Source of the DNA: Sphingomonadaceae bacterium
GTDB taxonomy: Bacteria; Pseudomonadota; Alphaproteobacteria; Sphingomonadales; Sphingomonadaceae
Assembly (NCBI GenBank): GCA_027533105.1
Contig: JAPZTW010000004.1
Coordinates: forward strand, 253,001-317,000
DNA length: 64,000 bases
Reading direction: 5' to 3'
Part shown: positions 1-10,766 of the stretch, piece by piece
Position numbering within the stretch: the stretch's first letter is position 1
Layout: each line of letters begins with the position of its first letter
Notes under the pieces: model-generated
The model's input: the letters and a program-made list of their open reading frames with translations, nothing else
Told to the model about the DNA's origin: nothing
The model's database searches: none
Translations under genes and position numbers: made by a program

Positions 1-464
1 GCCAGCACCACCTGCCAGGCGGCGATGGGCCGGCGGAAATCGAGCGGCGGCTGGTCGGCCGGGAACAGCCGGGCCGAGACGACCTGCTTCCCGCCGACAA
101 TTTCGGCGGCAACGGCGGCGCGGGCCTCGGCCTCGCTTACGGGGGGCAGGGGGCCGGCGGCGGGCCTGGCCAGGTCATAGCGGGCTGTCCGGCCATCGGG
201 CAGGGTGGCGAGCAGGATCGCCCGCCCGCGCTGCTGGACGATATGCCCTTCGCGCAGCTTGATCGCCGCGCCATCGCCGCCGAAATCGACCGACATCGCC
301 CCGGCTGGCGGTTCGATCCGCAGGTGCTTGCCGCGCACTTCCTCGATCGGGCGGGCGACCATGACCAGGCCCGAGAGCGTCCACAGCAGCAGCGGCACGC
401 CGACCAGCCAGCCGAGCCAGATGTGCCAGCGGGCAAGTTTCTGCATGGGAGTGCGGCGGGCCAT
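1..464 (-). CDS. PepSY-type membrane protein, 3' part missing
   Basis: The reading frame starts at an ATG at 464 and runs off the left edge, so about 154 N-terminal residues are visible. A basic N-terminus is followed by one strong transmembrane segment at about residues 14-34 (WHIWLGWLVGVPLLLWTLSG), then VMVARPIEEVRGKHL. This single-helix start with W-H-x-W-x-G is typical of PepSY-associated TM proteins, which are often linked to iron or reductase systems. The rest is probably periplasmic. It lies 49 bases downstream of lpd on the same strand, so it may be the last gene of that operon or start its own unit. The family call rests only on the N-terminus; the function is unknown. Confidence 0.6.
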   Translation of the reverse strand, partial: MARRTPMQKLARWHIWLGWLVGVPLLLWTLSGLVMVARPIEEVRGKHLRIEPPAGAMSVDFGGDGAAIKLREGHIVQQRGRAILLATLPDGRTARYDLARPAAGPLPPVSEAEARAAVAAEIVGGKQVVSARLFPADQPPLDFRRPIAAWQVVL

Positions 465-513
465 GGTCAGCCTATGGCCCGCCGTGCCGGTCTATCGCAA
501 GCCGGAATGGCGA

Positions 514-1914
514 TCAGATGTGGATCGGCTTGCCGGTCACCGCCATCGCCGCTTCCTTCACCGCTTCGCTGTGGGTCGGGTGAGCGTGGCAGGTATAGGC
601 GATGTCCTCGCTGGTCGCGCCGAATTCCATTGCCAGCGCGGCCTCGGCGATCATCGTGCCGGCGACCGTGGCGATCGCCCAAACGCCCAGCACCTTGTCG
701 GTCTTGGCGTCCGCGATCACCTTCACGAAGCCATCGGGCTCGTGATTGGTCTTGGCGCGGCTGTTGGCCATCATCGGGAACTTGCCGACCTTGATCTCGC
801 CCTTTTCGCGGGCCTGCTCTTCGGTGAGGCCGACGCCGGCGAATTCGGGCAGGGTATAGACCACGCCGGGGATCACATCGTGGTTCACGATGCCGGTGCC
901 GGTGGCGATATATTCGGCCACGGCGATGCCTTCGTCCTCGGCCTTGTGGGCCAGCATCGGACCCGGAATCACGTCGCCGATCGCGCGGACGCCGTCCACC
1001 TTGGTGCGGAAGTCATGGCCGGTTTCGATCTGCCCGCGCGCGTTCAGTTCCAGCCCGATGTTCTCAAGGCCAAGGCCCGCCACATTCGGACGGCGGCCGA
1101 TCGCCACCAGCACGCAGTCGGCCTCCAGCGTCTCCGCCGCGCCGCCCTTTGCGGGCTCCAGCGTCAGCGTGGCCTTCTTGCCCTTGACGCTCGCGCCGGT
1201 CACCTTGGTGCCGAGCTTGAGGTCCATGCCCTGCTTCTTGAAGATCTTCGCGGCTTCCTTGCGGATGTCGCCATCCATGCCGGGCAGCAGCTGGTCAAGG
1301 AACTCGACCACGGTGACCTTCGCGCCCAGCCGCCGCCAGACCGAACCCATTTCGAGGCCAATCACGCCGCCGCCGATCACCACCAGGTGATCCGGCACCT
1401 TGCTCAGCGCCAGCGCGCCGGTCGAATCGACGATCACGCCCTTGTCGTTATCGACTTCGACGCCGGGCAGCGGGGTGACGCTGGAACCGGTGGCGATCAC
1501 CACTTCCTTCGCGGTGTAGTCCTTACCCGCGACAGTGATGGTGTGGGCGTCCTTGAAGGTGCCGTGGCCCTTCAGCCAATCGACCTTGTTCTTCTTGAAC
1601 AGGAATTCGATGCCGCCGGTCAGGCCCTTCACGGCATCGGCCTTGTCGGCCTGCAGCGCGGCGAGGTCGAGCTCGACCTTGCCCAGCTTCACGCCATAGC
1701 GTGCAAGCGTGCCATTGGCGGCTTCGGCAAACTTTTCCGAGCCGTGCAGCAGCGCCTTCGACGGGATACAGCCGACGTTGAGGCAGGTTCCGCCCAGCGT
1801 CTCGCGGCTTTCCACACAGGCCGTCTTCAGCCCCAGCTGCGCCGCGCGGATCGCGCCGACATAGCCGCCGGGGCCTGCGCCGATGAAGATCACGTCGTAA
1901 TCGTATTCAGCCAT
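514..1914 (-). CDS. lpd: Dihydrolipoyl dehydrogenase (E3)
   Basis: This FAD flavoenzyme reoxidises the dihydrolipoyl groups of 2-oxoacid dehydrogenase complexes with NAD+, in the cytoplasm. The 466-residue protein shows the FAD-binding GAGPGG at 12-17, the redox disulfide in GGTCLNVGCIPSK (Cys44, Cys49), a second dinucleotide fold at VIGGGVIGLEMGS, and the C-terminal active-site HPTHSE. Length matches the family. I chose the start at 1914 (MAEYDYDV) over 1929 because the family begins right before the FAD fold. It is the last enzyme gene of the mdh-sucD-sucA-sucB-lpd cluster and so very probably serves the 2-oxoglutarate dehydrogenase complex. A palindromic repeat separates it from sucB. Confidence 0.96.
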   Translation of the reverse strand: MAEYDYDVIFIGAGPGGYVGAIRAAQLGLKTACVESRETLGGTCLNVGCIPSKALLHGSEKFAEAANGTLARYGVKLGKVELDLAALQADKADAVKGLTGGIEFLFKKNKVDWLKGHGTFKDAHTITVAGKDYTAKEVVIATGSSVTPLPGVEVDNDKGVIVDSTGALALSKVPDHLVVIGGGVIGLEMGSVWRRLGAKVTVVEFLDQLLPGMDGDIRKEAAKIFKKQGMDLKLGTKVTGASVKGKKATLTLEPAKGGAAETLEADCVLVAIGRRPNVAGLGLENIGLELNARGQIETGHDFRTKVDGVRAIGDVIPGPMLAHKAEDEGIAVAEYIATGTGIVNHDVIPGVVYTLPEFAGVGLTEEQAREKGEIKVGKFPMMANSRAKTNHEPDGFVKVIADAKTDKVLGVWAIATVAGTMIAEAALAMEFGATSEDIAYTCHAHPTHSEAVKEAAMAVTGKPIHI

Positions 1915-1925
1915 CTTCTTCTCCG

Positions 1926-2006
1926 TCATCCCGGCGCAGGCCGGGATCGCTGGCCGCTGGCGCCAATTGGTGGTGCCAGCGGTCCCGGATCAGGTCCGGG
2001 ACGACG
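1926..2006. repeat. REP-like double palindrome in the sucB-lpd gap
   Basis: Two GC-rich hairpins flank a central palindromic stretch. The left one is ATCCCGGC-GCAG-GCCGGGAT, the right one is GTCCCGGA-TCAG-GTCCGGGAC, and the middle contains GCTGGC/GCCAGC arms. A shorter relative with the same outer hairpins lies at 7040-7098. Elements of this look are common between genes in sphingomonads and related alphaproteobacteria. Here it sits inside an operon, so it may affect mRNA stability. Confidence 0.8.
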
Positions 2007-2012
2007 TTAAAC

Positions 2013-3227
2013 TCACAAATCGATCAGCAGCCGGGTGGGATCTTCGATCGCTTCCTTGATGATCTTCAGCGCGGTCACGGCCTCGCGCCCGTCGATCAGG
2101 CGGTGGTCATAGGACAGGGCGAGGTACATCATCGGGCGGATCACGATCTGGCCATCGCGGACCACGGGGCGATCCTCGATCCGGTGCAGGCCCAGCACGG
2201 CGCTCTGCGGCGGGTTGATGATCGGGGTGCTCATCAGCGAGCCGAACACGCCGCCATTGGAGATGGTGAAGGTGCCGCCGGTCATGTCGGCCATGGTCAG
2301 GGTGCCGTCCTTGGCCTTCTTGCCATAGTCGGCAATCGCCTTCTCGATCTGGGCGAAAGACATGTCCTGCACATCGCGCACCACCGGCACGACCAGGCCG
2401 TTGGGGGCCGAAACCGCCACCGACATGTCGACATAGGGGTGATAGACGATCTCGTCGCCCTCGATCCGGGCGTTGACCGCCGGAATGTCCTTCAGCGCCA
2501 GGCAAGCCGCCTTGGCGAAGAAGCCCATGAAGCCCAGGCGCACACCGTGCTTCTTCTCGAAGGCGTCCTTGTAGGTGTTGCGGGCGGCGATCACCGCCGA
2601 CATGTCGCAATCGTTGAAGGTGGTCAGCAGCGCGGCGGTGTTCTGCGCGTCCTTCAGGCGGCGGGCGACCGTCTGGCGCAGGCGGGTCATCTTGACGCGC
2701 TCTTCGCCGCGATCACCGGTCGGGGCCGGGGCGGCCGCAGCAGCGGGAGCCGCAGCAGCCGGGGCGGCGCTCTTGGCGGCGGCGGCGGCCAGCACGTCTT
2801 CCTTGGTCAGGCGGCCGTCCTTGCCGGTGCCCTTGATCGCGGTCGGATCGACGCCGTGTTCCAGCACGGCGCGGCGCACCGCGGGCGAAAGCACGGCGGC
2901 GTCGGCAGCGATGGTTGCGGCCGGAGCCGGAGCCGGGGCCGGCGCAGCGGCGGGGGCCAGTGCGGGTGCAGGGGCGGCAGGCGCACCGCTGCCCGCTTCG
3001 ATCGTGGCGATCACGGCACCCACGGCGACATTGTCGCCCACCTGGGCCAGGTAATTGCCCATCACCCCGGCAACCGGGCTCGGCACCTCGACCGCAACCT
3101 TGTCGGTCTCAAGGCTGGCAATCGGCTCGTCCAGCGCGACGGCTTCACCAGGCTTCTTCAGCCATTCGCCGATGGTGGCCTCGGCCACGGATTCGCCCAG
3201 GGTCGGAACTTTGACTTCGGTAGACAT
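2013..3227 (-). CDS. sucB: Dihydrolipoyllysine succinyltransferase, E2 of 2-oxoglutarate dehydrogenase
   Basis: This is the core E2 enzyme that transfers the succinyl group from E1 to CoA via a swinging lipoyl arm. Domain order in 404 residues: a lipoyl domain at 1-77 with lipoyl-lysine Lys43 in ETDKVA; an Ala/Pro-rich linker to about 110; a peripheral-subunit-binding domain at about 112-150 ([27 protein letters not shown]); a second Ala-rich linker; and the catalytic acyltransferase domain from about 180 to the end with [11 protein letters not shown] (His375). One lipoyl domain is usual for E2o. It starts 12 bases after sucA, so the two are co-transcribed. Confidence 0.96.
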   Translation of the reverse strand: MSTEVKVPTLGESVAEATIGEWLKKPGEAVALDEPIASLETDKVAVEVPSPVAGVMGNYLAQVGDNVAVGAVIATIEAGSGAPAAPAPALAPAAAPAPAPAPAATIAADAAVLSPAVRRAVLEHGVDPTAIKGTGKDGRLTKEDVLAAAAAKSAAPAAAAPAAAAAPAPTGDRGEERVKMTRLRQTVARRLKDAQNTAALLTTFNDCDMSAVIAARNTYKDAFEKKHGVRLGFMGFFAKAACLALKDIPAVNARIEGDEIVYHPYVDMSVAVSAPNGLVVPVVRDVQDMSFAQIEKAIADYGKKAKDGTLTMADMTGGTFTISNGGVFGSLMSTPIINPPQSAVLGLHRIEDRPVVRDGQIVIRPMMYLALSYDHRLIDGREAVTALKIIKEAIEDPTRLLIDL

Positions 3228-3239
3228 GATTCTGTTTCC

Positions 3240-6068
3240 TCAGGCTTTCTTCTGCCGGCGGATTTCGGAGCGGACCGAGGTGCCCAGCGCGTGGCCGATC
3301 AGCGCGCCCTGCTCGCTGGCGTGGCGGCTGGCGAGGCCCGTGGCGGGCGAGGCGCTGGCATTGCGGCCGGCATAGCGCGCGCGGGCGACCTTGCTTTTCG
3401 CTGCAGCCAGGGCTTCCTCGATCAGGGGTTCGACGAAGAACCACGAACCGTTGTTCTTCGGCTCTTCCTGGCACCAGACCACTTCTTCCAGGTTCTTCAT
3501 CCGCGACAGGCGCAGGGCCAGCGGCTCGCCCGGGAAGGGGTAGAGCTGTTCAAGGCGGATGATCTGGACATCGTCGATCCCGGCGGCATCGCGGGCTTCC
3601 ATCAGGTCATAGGCGACCTTGCCGGAACACAGGATGACCTTGCGGGTCTTGGCATCGGCTGCCCCGTTCACATCGGACAGGATGCGCATGAAGTGCCCGT
3701 CGCCGATGAAGTCCGACGCCTGGCTCTTGGCCAGCGGGTGCCGCAGCAGCGACTTGGGCGTCATGATGATCAGCGGCTTGCGGAACGGACGGTGCATCTG
3801 CCGGCGCAGCACGTGGAAGTAATTCGCCGGGGTGGTGATGTTGCAGACCTGGATATTGTCCTGCGCGCAGAGCTGCAGGAACCGCTCGAGCCGGGCCGAG
3901 GAGTGTTCCGGGCCCTGGCCTTCGTAGCCGTGCGGCAGCAGCATGACGAGGCCATTGGCCCGCAGCCACTTCGATTCCGACGAAGCGACATACTGGTCGA
4001 TCATGATCTGCGCGCCGTTGGCGAAATCGCCGAACTGCGCTTCCCATAGCACCAGGGTCTTCGGGTCGGCGCTGGCATAGCCATATTCGAAGCCGAGCAC
4101 GCCATATTCGGACAGCGGGCTGTCATGCACTTCGAACCGCCCGTGCGGCACAGTCGATAGCGGCACGTACTTGTGCTCGTCGGTCTGGTCGACCCAGACG
4201 GCGTGACGCTGGCTGAAGGTGCCGCGCCCCGAATCCTGGCCCGACAGGCGGATGTTGTAGCCTTCGGAAGCCAGGCTGCCGAAGGCCAGTGCCTCGCCGG
4301 TGGCCCAGTCAAAGCCCTGGCCGGTGGCGAACATCTCGCGCTTGGCATCGAGCACGCGGGCCAGCGTCTTGTGGATCGTCAGGCCTTCGGGAACCGTGGT
4401 CAGCGTGCGGCCCAGGCTGTCGAACAGCTTCTGTTCGATACCGGTGGCCACGTTGCGACGCGCGGTTTCGGGATCGGCCGGCTTGTTGAGGCCGGTCCAG
4501 CGCCCGGCGAACCAGTCCGCCTCGTTGGCCTTGTAGCCCTTGGCGGCCTCGAACTCCTGCTCCAGCACCTGGGTAAAGCGCATCTCGTTTTCAGGCGCCC
4601 AGGCCTTGTCGATCACGCCCTGTTCGATCAGGCGGTTCGCATAGATCGTGCTGACGCCGGGATGCTGGCGGATCTTCTGGTACATCAGCGGCTGGGTGAA
4701 GCCCGGCTCGTCGCCTTCATTGTGGCCGAAGCGGCGATAGCACCACATGTCGACCACGATGTCGCGGCCGAAGGTCTGGCGATAGTCGATTGCCAGCTTG
4801 CAGGCGAAGGTCACGGCTTCGGGATCATCGCCGTTGACGTGGAGGATCGGCGCCTGGACGCCCTTGGCGACGTCCGAGGGATAGGGCGAGCCGCGCGAGA
4901 ACTGCGGGCTGGTGGTGAAGCCGATCTGGTTGTTGATGATGAAGTGGATGCAGCCGCCGGTGTTGTAGCCCTTCACGCCCGAGAAGCCGAAGCACTCCCA
5001 GACGATCCCTTGCCCCGCAAAGGCGGCGTCGCCGTGGATCAGGACGGGCAGCACCTGCTTGTGCTTCAGGTTGCCGCTCTCGTCGCGGCCGATGTCGTCG
5101 CGGAAGGCCTGCTGGGCGCGGACCTTGCCGAGCACCACCGGGTCCACCGTTTCGAGGTGCGAGGGGTTGGGCACCAGGCTCATGTGCACCTTGATCCCGT
5201 CGAACTCGCGGTCGGTGCTGGTGCCAAGGTGATACTTCACGTCGCCCGATCCGCCGACGTCTTCCGGGTTGGCCGTGCCGCCCGAGAATTCGTGGAAGAT
5301 CACGCGATAGGGCTTGGCCATCACGTTGGCGAGCACGTTGAGGCGGCCGCGGTGGGCCATGCCATAGACGATTTCACGCACGCCGCGGGCACCGCCGTAC
5401 TTGATCACGGCTTCCAGCGCCGGGATCATGGCTTCGCCGCCATCGAGGCCGAAGCGCTTGGTGCCGACATACTTCTTGCCGAGGAAGCGTTCGTACTGTT
5501 CGCCGCGGATCACCGCGCCGAGGATCGCCTTCTTGCCTTCGGGGCTGAAGTCGATCGACTTGTCACCGCCCTCGATCCGCTCCTGGATGAAGCGGCGCTC
5601 CTCCACGTCGGCGATGTGCATGTATTCATAGCCGACCTTGCCGCAGTAATTGCGCTTCAGGATGTCGACCAGCTCGCGCACCGTGGCCCATTCGAGGCCC
5701 AGCGTGCCGCCGAGGTAGACCTTGCGGTCCAGCGCCGCGCCCGAAAAGCCGTGATAGGCCGGATCGAGATCGGCCGGCAGGTTCTGGTGGCTGAGGCCCA
5801 GCGGATCGAGGTCCGCGCCCAGGTGGCCGCGCACGCGATAGGTGCGGACCAGCATCATCGCCCGGATCGAATCCGCCGCAGCTTCCTCGATCGCGCGCGG
5901 GTCCATCGCCGCACCGGCTTTCGCGGCGGCGGCCTTGATCGCCACCTGCATCTGGGTGGGGTCGAGCGCGGCGGTCAGGTCGTCCGACGCAGAGCGCCAG
6001 TCCGGCTTGGCCCACGACGGCCCGGGCTGGGGGTCGTCGGGGAGGAAATCGTGGAGTTCGTTACCCAT
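3240..6068 (-). CDS. sucA: 2-oxoglutarate dehydrogenase E1 component
   Basis: This is the thiamine diphosphate-dependent decarboxylase of the 2-oxoglutarate dehydrogenase complex. The 942-residue protein has the E1o N-terminal motif ending in [11 protein letters not shown], the active-site region [14 protein letters not shown], the ThDP/Mg motif beginning GDDPEAV and ending near [12 protein letters not shown], and the C-terminal transketolase-like half ([31 protein letters not shown]). The start at 6068 ([12 protein letters not shown]) is preferred over an in-frame 12-residue extension because the E1o family starts close to this sequence. It lies between sucD and sucB in the TCA operon, with a strong intercistronic hairpin just upstream. 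Confidence 0.96.
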   Translation of the reverse strand: MGNELHDFLPDDPQPGPSWAKPDWRSASDDLTAALDPTQMQVAIKAAAAKAGAAMDPRAIEEAAADSIRAMMLVRTYRVRGHLGADLDPLGLSHQNLPADLDPAYHGFSGAALDRKVYLGGTLGLEWATVRELVDILKRNYCGKVGYEYMHIADVEERRFIQERIEGGDKSIDFSPEGKKAILGAVIRGEQYERFLGKKYVGTKRFGLDGGEAMIPALEAVIKYGGARGVREIVYGMAHRGRLNVLANVMAKPYRVIFHEFSGGTANPEDVGGSGDVKYHLGTSTDREFDGIKVHMSLVPNPSHLETVDPVVLGKVRAQQAFRDDIGRDESGNLKHKQVLPVLIHGDAAFAGQGIVWECFGFSGVKGYNTGGCIHFIINNQIGFTTSPQFSRGSPYPSDVAKGVQAPILHVNGDDPEAVTFACKLAIDYRQTFGRDIVVDMWCYRRFGHNEGDEPGFTQPLMYQKIRQHPGVSTIYANRLIEQGVIDKAWAPENEMRFTQVLEQEFEAAKGYKANEADWFAGRWTGLNKPADPETARRNVATGIEQKLFDSLGRTLTTVPEGLTIHKTLARVLDAKREMFATGQGFDWATGEALAFGSLASEGYNIRLSGQDSGRGTFSQRHAVWVDQTDEHKYVPLSTVPHGRFEVHDSPLSEYGVLGFEYGYASADPKTLVLWEAQFGDFANGAQIMIDQYVASSESKWLRANGLVMLLPHGYEGQGPEHSSARLERFLQLCAQDNIQVCNITTPANYFHVLRRQMHRPFRKPLIIMTPKSLLRHPLAKSQASDFIGDGHFMRILSDVNGAADAKTRKVILCSGKVAYDLMEARDAAGIDDVQIIRLEQLYPFPGEPLALRLSRMKNLEEVVWCQEEPKNNGSWFFVEPLIEEALAAAKSKVARARYAGRNASASPATGLASRHASEQGALIGHALGTSVRSEIRRQKKA

Positions 6069-6093
6069 TTGAGCTTGATCCCGGGGAGGACAA

Positions 6094-6125
6094 GCCACCC
6101 GCACAGCCGTGGCCGTGCGGGTGGC
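6094..6125. other. Intercistronic hairpin between sucD and sucA
   Basis: A perfect 11-bp inverted repeat, GCCACCCGCAC at 6094-6104 and GTGCGGGTGGC at 6115-6125, has a 10-base loop. It fills most of the 65-base sucD-sucA gap. No T-run follows on the minus strand, so it does not look like a full terminator. It may be an mRNA-processing or stability element that sets the ratio of the two gene products. Confidence 0.6.
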
Positions 6126-6133
6126 TGATCAGG

Positions 6134-7024
6134 TCAGACGCGTTCCTTGAGCACTTCGGCCAGCGTTTCGCCCAACAGGCTGGGCGAGGCCGAGACGCGG
6201 ATGCCGGCGGCTTCCATCGCCGCGATCTTGCTTTCCGCATCGCCCTTGCCGCCCGAGACGATCGCCCCGGCGTGGCCCATGCGGCGGCCCGGAGGGGCGG
6301 TGCGCCCGGCGATGAAGCCGGCCATCGGCTTCTTGCGGCCGCGCTTGGCCTCGTCGATCAGGAACTGGGCGGCCTGCTCTTCGGCATCGCCGCCGATTTC
6401 GCCGATCATGATGATCGACTTGGTCTCGTCGTCGGCCAGGAACAGTTCCAGCACGTCGATGAAGTTGGTGCCGTTGACCGGGTCACCGCCGATGCCGACC
6501 GCGGTGGTCTGGCCCAGGCCAATGTTGCTGGTCTGGAACACGGCTTCATAGGTGAGGGTGCCCGAGCGCGAGACCACGCCGACCGAACCCTTCTTGAAGA
6601 TCGAACCGGGCATGATGCCGATCTTGCACTCGTCGGGCGTCAGCACGCCGGGGCAGTTCGGGCCGATCAGGCGCGACTTGGAACCCGACAGGGCGCGCTT
6701 CACCTTGACCATGTCGAGCACCGGAATGCCTTCGGTGATGCAGACGATCAGTTCGATCTCGGCGTCGATCGCTTCGAGGATGGCGTCGGCGGCGCCCGGC
6801 GGCGGGACATAGATGCACGAGGCGGTCGCGCCGGTCGCGGCCTTGGCTTCGTGCACGGTGTCGAACTGCGGCAGGCCGATGTGGGTGGTGCCGCCCTTGC
6901 CGGGGGTCACGCCCGCAACCATCTGCGTGCCATAGGCCAGCGCCTGTTCGGTGTGGAAGGTACCGGTGGCGCCGGTCATCCCCTGGGTGATGACCTTGGT
7001 GTGCTTGTTGATGAGGATCGACAT
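6134..7024 (-). CDS. sucD: Succinyl-CoA ligase (ADP-forming) subunit alpha
   Basis: The alpha subunit carries the phosphohistidine and the CoA-binding Rossmann fold for succinyl-CoA to succinate conversion with substrate-level phosphorylation. The 296-residue protein has the CoA-binding start ([20 protein letters not shown]), the SRSGTLTYE loop, and the active-site [10 protein letters not shown] with His251. Length is standard. The partner beta-subunit gene sucC, usually directly upstream of sucD, is not in this window; mdh takes that position. It is the second gene of the minus-strand TCA cluster. Confidence 0.96.
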   Translation of the reverse strand: MSILINKHTKVITQGMTGATGTFHTEQALAYGTQMVAGVTPGKGGTTHIGLPQFDTVHEAKAATGATASCIYVPPPGAADAILEAIDAEIELIVCITEGIPVLDMVKVKRALSGSKSRLIGPNCPGVLTPDECKIGIMPGSIFKKGSVGVVSRSGTLTYEAVFQTSNIGLGQTTAVGIGGDPVNGTNFIDVLELFLADDETKSIIMIGEIGGDAEEQAAQFLIDEAKRGRKKPMAGFIAGRTAPPGRRMGHAGAIVSGGKGDAESKIAAMEAAGIRVSASPSLLGETLAEVLKERV

Positions 7025-7039
7025 ATTCTTCTCCCTAAC

Positions 7040-7098
7040 GTCATCCCGGCGAACGCCGGGATCGCTGGCCAGCGGTCCCGGGTCGGGCCCGGGACGAC
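7040..7098. repeat. REP-like double palindrome in the mdh-sucD gap
   Basis: Two hairpins, ATCCCGGC-GAAC-GCCGGGAT and GTCCCGGG-TCGG-GCCCGGGAC, are joined by GCTGGCCAGCG. It is a shorter version of the element at 1926-2006 and occupies nearly the whole 77-base gap between mdh and sucD. Confidence 0.8.
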
Positions 7099-7101
7099 GA
7101 G

Positions 7102-8220
<1,119 letters not shown>

Positions 8221-8305
8221 TTATCTTTGCAATTAGTTCGCAATAGTATTTACGTCTGGGCGCGGCCAGTGCCGTTACGGCAAGCGCGCCCGCGATGCTG
8301 GAGGA

Positions 8306-10297
8306 TCAGCTCGCCGCGCGGTTGGGTTCGGTCGCGTCGCGTTCCTGCGCCAGCAGCATCGCGGCAAGGTAATCGGGCACGGCGCGGCTGAAGTAATAGC
8401 CCTGGCCCAAGGTACAACCCGCATCCTTGACGGCTTCGACCTGCTCGATCGTTTCGAGGCCCTCGGCCACGATTTCCATGTCGAGCGAGGCGGCGATGCC
8501 CGAAACGGCGCGGATGATCGCATCGCTCTTCTTGCCCACATTGGGCCCGGACACGAAGCTGCGGTCGACCTTGATCTTCCCGAACGGATACTTGTTGAGA
8601 TAGCCGAGCGAGGAATAGCCGGTCCCGAAATCGTCCAGCGCGAACTTGACCCCGGCGGCCGACAGCTCGGCCATGAAGTCCTCGGTCTGCTGCGAGTGGT
8701 CGAGCAGCACGGTCTCGGTGATTTCCAGTTCCAGCCGGTGCGGCGGCAGGCGCGCCTCGCGCAGGGCATTGAGGATGCCCAGCGCCGCGCCGGGTGCTTT
8801 CAGCTGCAGTGGCGAGAGGTTGACCGCGACGGTCACGTCGTCGGGCCAGGCCGCGGCAGCCTTGGCCGCCTGGGCGGTGATCCAGTTGCCCAGCGTGATG
8901 ATCGCGCCGGTTTCCTCGGCCACGGGGATGAATTCGTCGGGGCGCAGTTCGCCCTTTTCGGGGTGGAACCAGCGCACCAGCGCCTCGAAGGCGCGGATCC
9001 GGCCGGTCGCCAGGTCGACGATCGGCTGGAAGAAGATCGACAGCTCGTCGCGTTGCAGGGCCACGCGCAGTTCCGCCTCGATCTCGCGGCGGCGCACCAG
9101 GTCGCGGCTCATCGACGGGTCATAGAAACTGACCTGGCTCCGGCCGTTGACCTTGGCGTGATAGAGCGCGAGGTCCGCGCCCTGCATCACGCTTTCCAGG
9201 TCCGGGCCATCGTCGGGCAGGATCGCCACGCCCATCGAGCAGGAGATTTCCAGCCGGTCCTCGTCCAGTCGCATCGGCCGGGTCACTTCGGCCAGCAGGG
9301 CCAGCGCAATCGTTTCCACTTCGCGCCGGTCGCGCACGTCGCAGGCCAGGATGAATTCGTCGCCGCCGAACCGTCCGATCACCGAATGGACCTTGGCCTG
9401 GCTGCGCAGCCGCTGCGCCACTTCGGTCAGCACCCGGTCGCCGACCTGATGGCCCAGCGCGTCGTTCACTTCCTTGAACCGGTCAAGGTCGAACCAGAAC
9501 AGCGCGGTGCGCGTTTCGTCGCGGCGGCGCGAGAGGTGATCGACCAGGTAATGGTTGAGGCCAGCCCGGTTGTGCAGCCCGGTGACCACGTCGGTGCGGG
9601 CCAGCTGCTGCATCTTTTCGGCCAGTCGCGCGCTGGTTTCGGCCGCCCCGATCGAATCGCGCAGCGTGCGGAAGATCTGCATCGAGATCGAAACCATGCC
9701 GAGGAAACAGATCAGGATGGCCACGGCGAGCGTGCGCGCGGCCAGATCGCCGGTTGACCATAGGGCGACGCAGATCGGCGTGAAGGTCAGCACCATGCCG
9801 GTCACCGAAATCACCGGACGGCCGGCATTGCGCGTGGCCATGCCGGCGCCATAGCCGATCGCGAAGCACAGCATCAGCATCTGCGCGATCAGCGGGATCT
9901 CGTACCAGATCGTCAGGGCGGCAAAAACCCCGACCGTCCCGGTGAAACTGAAGGCGCCCAGCTCATAGAGCAGTTCGAGCCAGCGGGTGTCGCGCACGTG
10001 CAGGCGCGGCAGGCCATAGGCCAGGGCCACACGCGCCACGCCGATCAGCGAGAGCAGGATCGCCACGTTCCAGATGACCGGATTCGCAGCGTAAGTCGCC
10101 GCGACCAGGGCGGCGATGATGCCGTTGGCGGCACCGGCGGTCAGCGATCCGGGATTGGTATAGAGGTTCTCGACCAGGGTCTTGCGGACCCGGTCGTCAA
10201 GGGCATTGGTGCGAAACAGCACCCGCAACACGGTTCGCCAGCGCCTGATGGCATGCTCCTCTTGGTACCAGCCTGCGGCATAGCGCGCAGAGGTCAC
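8306..10297 (-). CDS. Membrane GGDEF-EAL protein (c-di-GMP turnover)
   Basis: This probable bifunctional diguanylate cyclase/phosphodiesterase has 663 residues. The N-terminal third (about 40-200) holds several hydrophobic helices forming a membrane sensor without a recognised domain. A GGDEF domain at about 230-395 has the intact GRFGGDEF site, but the upstream position that would carry an RxxD inhibitory site reads KVHS, so product inhibition is unlikely. An EAL domain at about 405-650 has FEALVRW, KFALDDFGTGYSS, KVDRSFV and AEGLETIEQ, so phosphodiesterase residues are present. The start is a GTG at 10297; no in-frame ATG lies nearby. A TTAACCAT sequence (a CtrA-type half site) lies at 10301-10308, just before the start. 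Confidence 0.88.
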   Translation of the reverse strand: MTSARYAAGWYQEEHAIRRWRTVLRVLFRTNALDDRVRKTLVENLYTNPGSLTAGAANGIIAALVAATYAANPVIWNVAILLSLIGVARVALAYGLPRLHVRDTRWLELLYELGAFSFTGTVGVFAALTIWYEIPLIAQMLMLCFAIGYGAGMATRNAGRPVISVTGMVLTFTPICVALWSTGDLAARTLAVAILICFLGMVSISMQIFRTLRDSIGAAETSARLAEKMQQLARTDVVTGLHNRAGLNHYLVDHLSRRRDETRTALFWFDLDRFKEVNDALGHQVGDRVLTEVAQRLRSQAKVHSVIGRFGGDEFILACDVRDRREVETIALALLAEVTRPMRLDEDRLEISCSMGVAILPDDGPDLESVMQGADLALYHAKVNGRSQVSFYDPSMSRDLVRRREIEAELRVALQRDELSIFFQPIVDLATGRIRAFEALVRWFHPEKGELRPDEFIPVAEETGAIITLGNWITAQAAKAAAAWPDDVTVAVNLSPLQLKAPGAALGILNALREARLPPHRLELEITETVLLDHSQQTEDFMAELSAAGVKFALDDFGTGYSSLGYLNKYPFGKIKVDRSFVSGPNVGKKSDAIIRAVSGIAASLDMEIVAEGLETIEQVEAVKDAGCTLGQGYYFSRAVPDYLAAMLLAQERDATEPNRAAS

Positions 10298-10331
10298 CGA
10301 ATGGTTAAGGCTGGCTTACCGGAAGGTTACT

Positions 10332-10652
10332 TCAGTCGTTGGTGGGTTCGACCCGGGCGGCAAGCGCCCCGGCCAGCCGCCGGTCAAGCGTGCGGCAGAT
10401 CCCCAGCCAATGGCGATAGGCGGTCCGGTCGCCCCGGAAGAAGGCCTGTTCGGCATTGGCCTGGGCCACTCGCGCGGCACCCAGGCCATGCTGGGCAAAA
10501 TGCTTCAGCGCGGCGCGCAGCTCGGCGCTGTGGCTGAGGTCGGCGGGGTGCGAACCATTGTCGTTGGCGGCGCGGCCCAGCACCCGCGACGTAAAGCGCG
10601 GGCTGAGCACCCGGGCCAGAGCGGGACGGGCGGCGGCAAAATGAATGGTCAT
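10332..10652 (-). CDS. Small conserved hypothetical protein
   Basis: This 106-residue protein is basic and alanine-rich, starting MTIHFAAARPALARVL. It contains RAANDNGSHPADLSHSAELRAAL and a helical C-terminal half (AQANAEQAFFRGDRTAYRHW). It has no signal peptide or membrane segment. The reading frame keeps codon use like its neighbours and stands alone between the GGDEF-EAL gene and the SleB-type hydrolase, on the same strand. I do not recognise the family; it looks like one of the short lineage-specific proteins of sphingomonads. It may be cytoplasmic. Confidence 0.6.
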   Translation of the reverse strand: MTIHFAAARPALARVLSPRFTSRVLGRAANDNGSHPADLSHSAELRAALKHFAQHGLGAARVAQANAEQAFFRGDRTAYRHWLGICRTLDRRLAGALAARVEPTND

Positions 10653-10766
10653 GGCTACGGCCCTGCGGTGGTTCGACGGAACCGTGTCTCTAGCGAAGCC
10701 GGCCTAAGGCTTGGTGTGGCACTATGGTTGCCAAAGCTTAACCAAGGCCGCTGGTACTGCTGCGGA

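Noticed and set aside
205..2010. 601-residue plus-strand frame opposite lpd and the PepSY gene
   Set aside because: It is antisense to conserved genes and rich in His, Arg and Gly, as expected for the shadow of GC-rich coding DNA; no domain is visible.
4173..6128. 651-residue plus-strand frame over sucA
   Set aside because: Antisense shadow of sucA with no recognisable motif.
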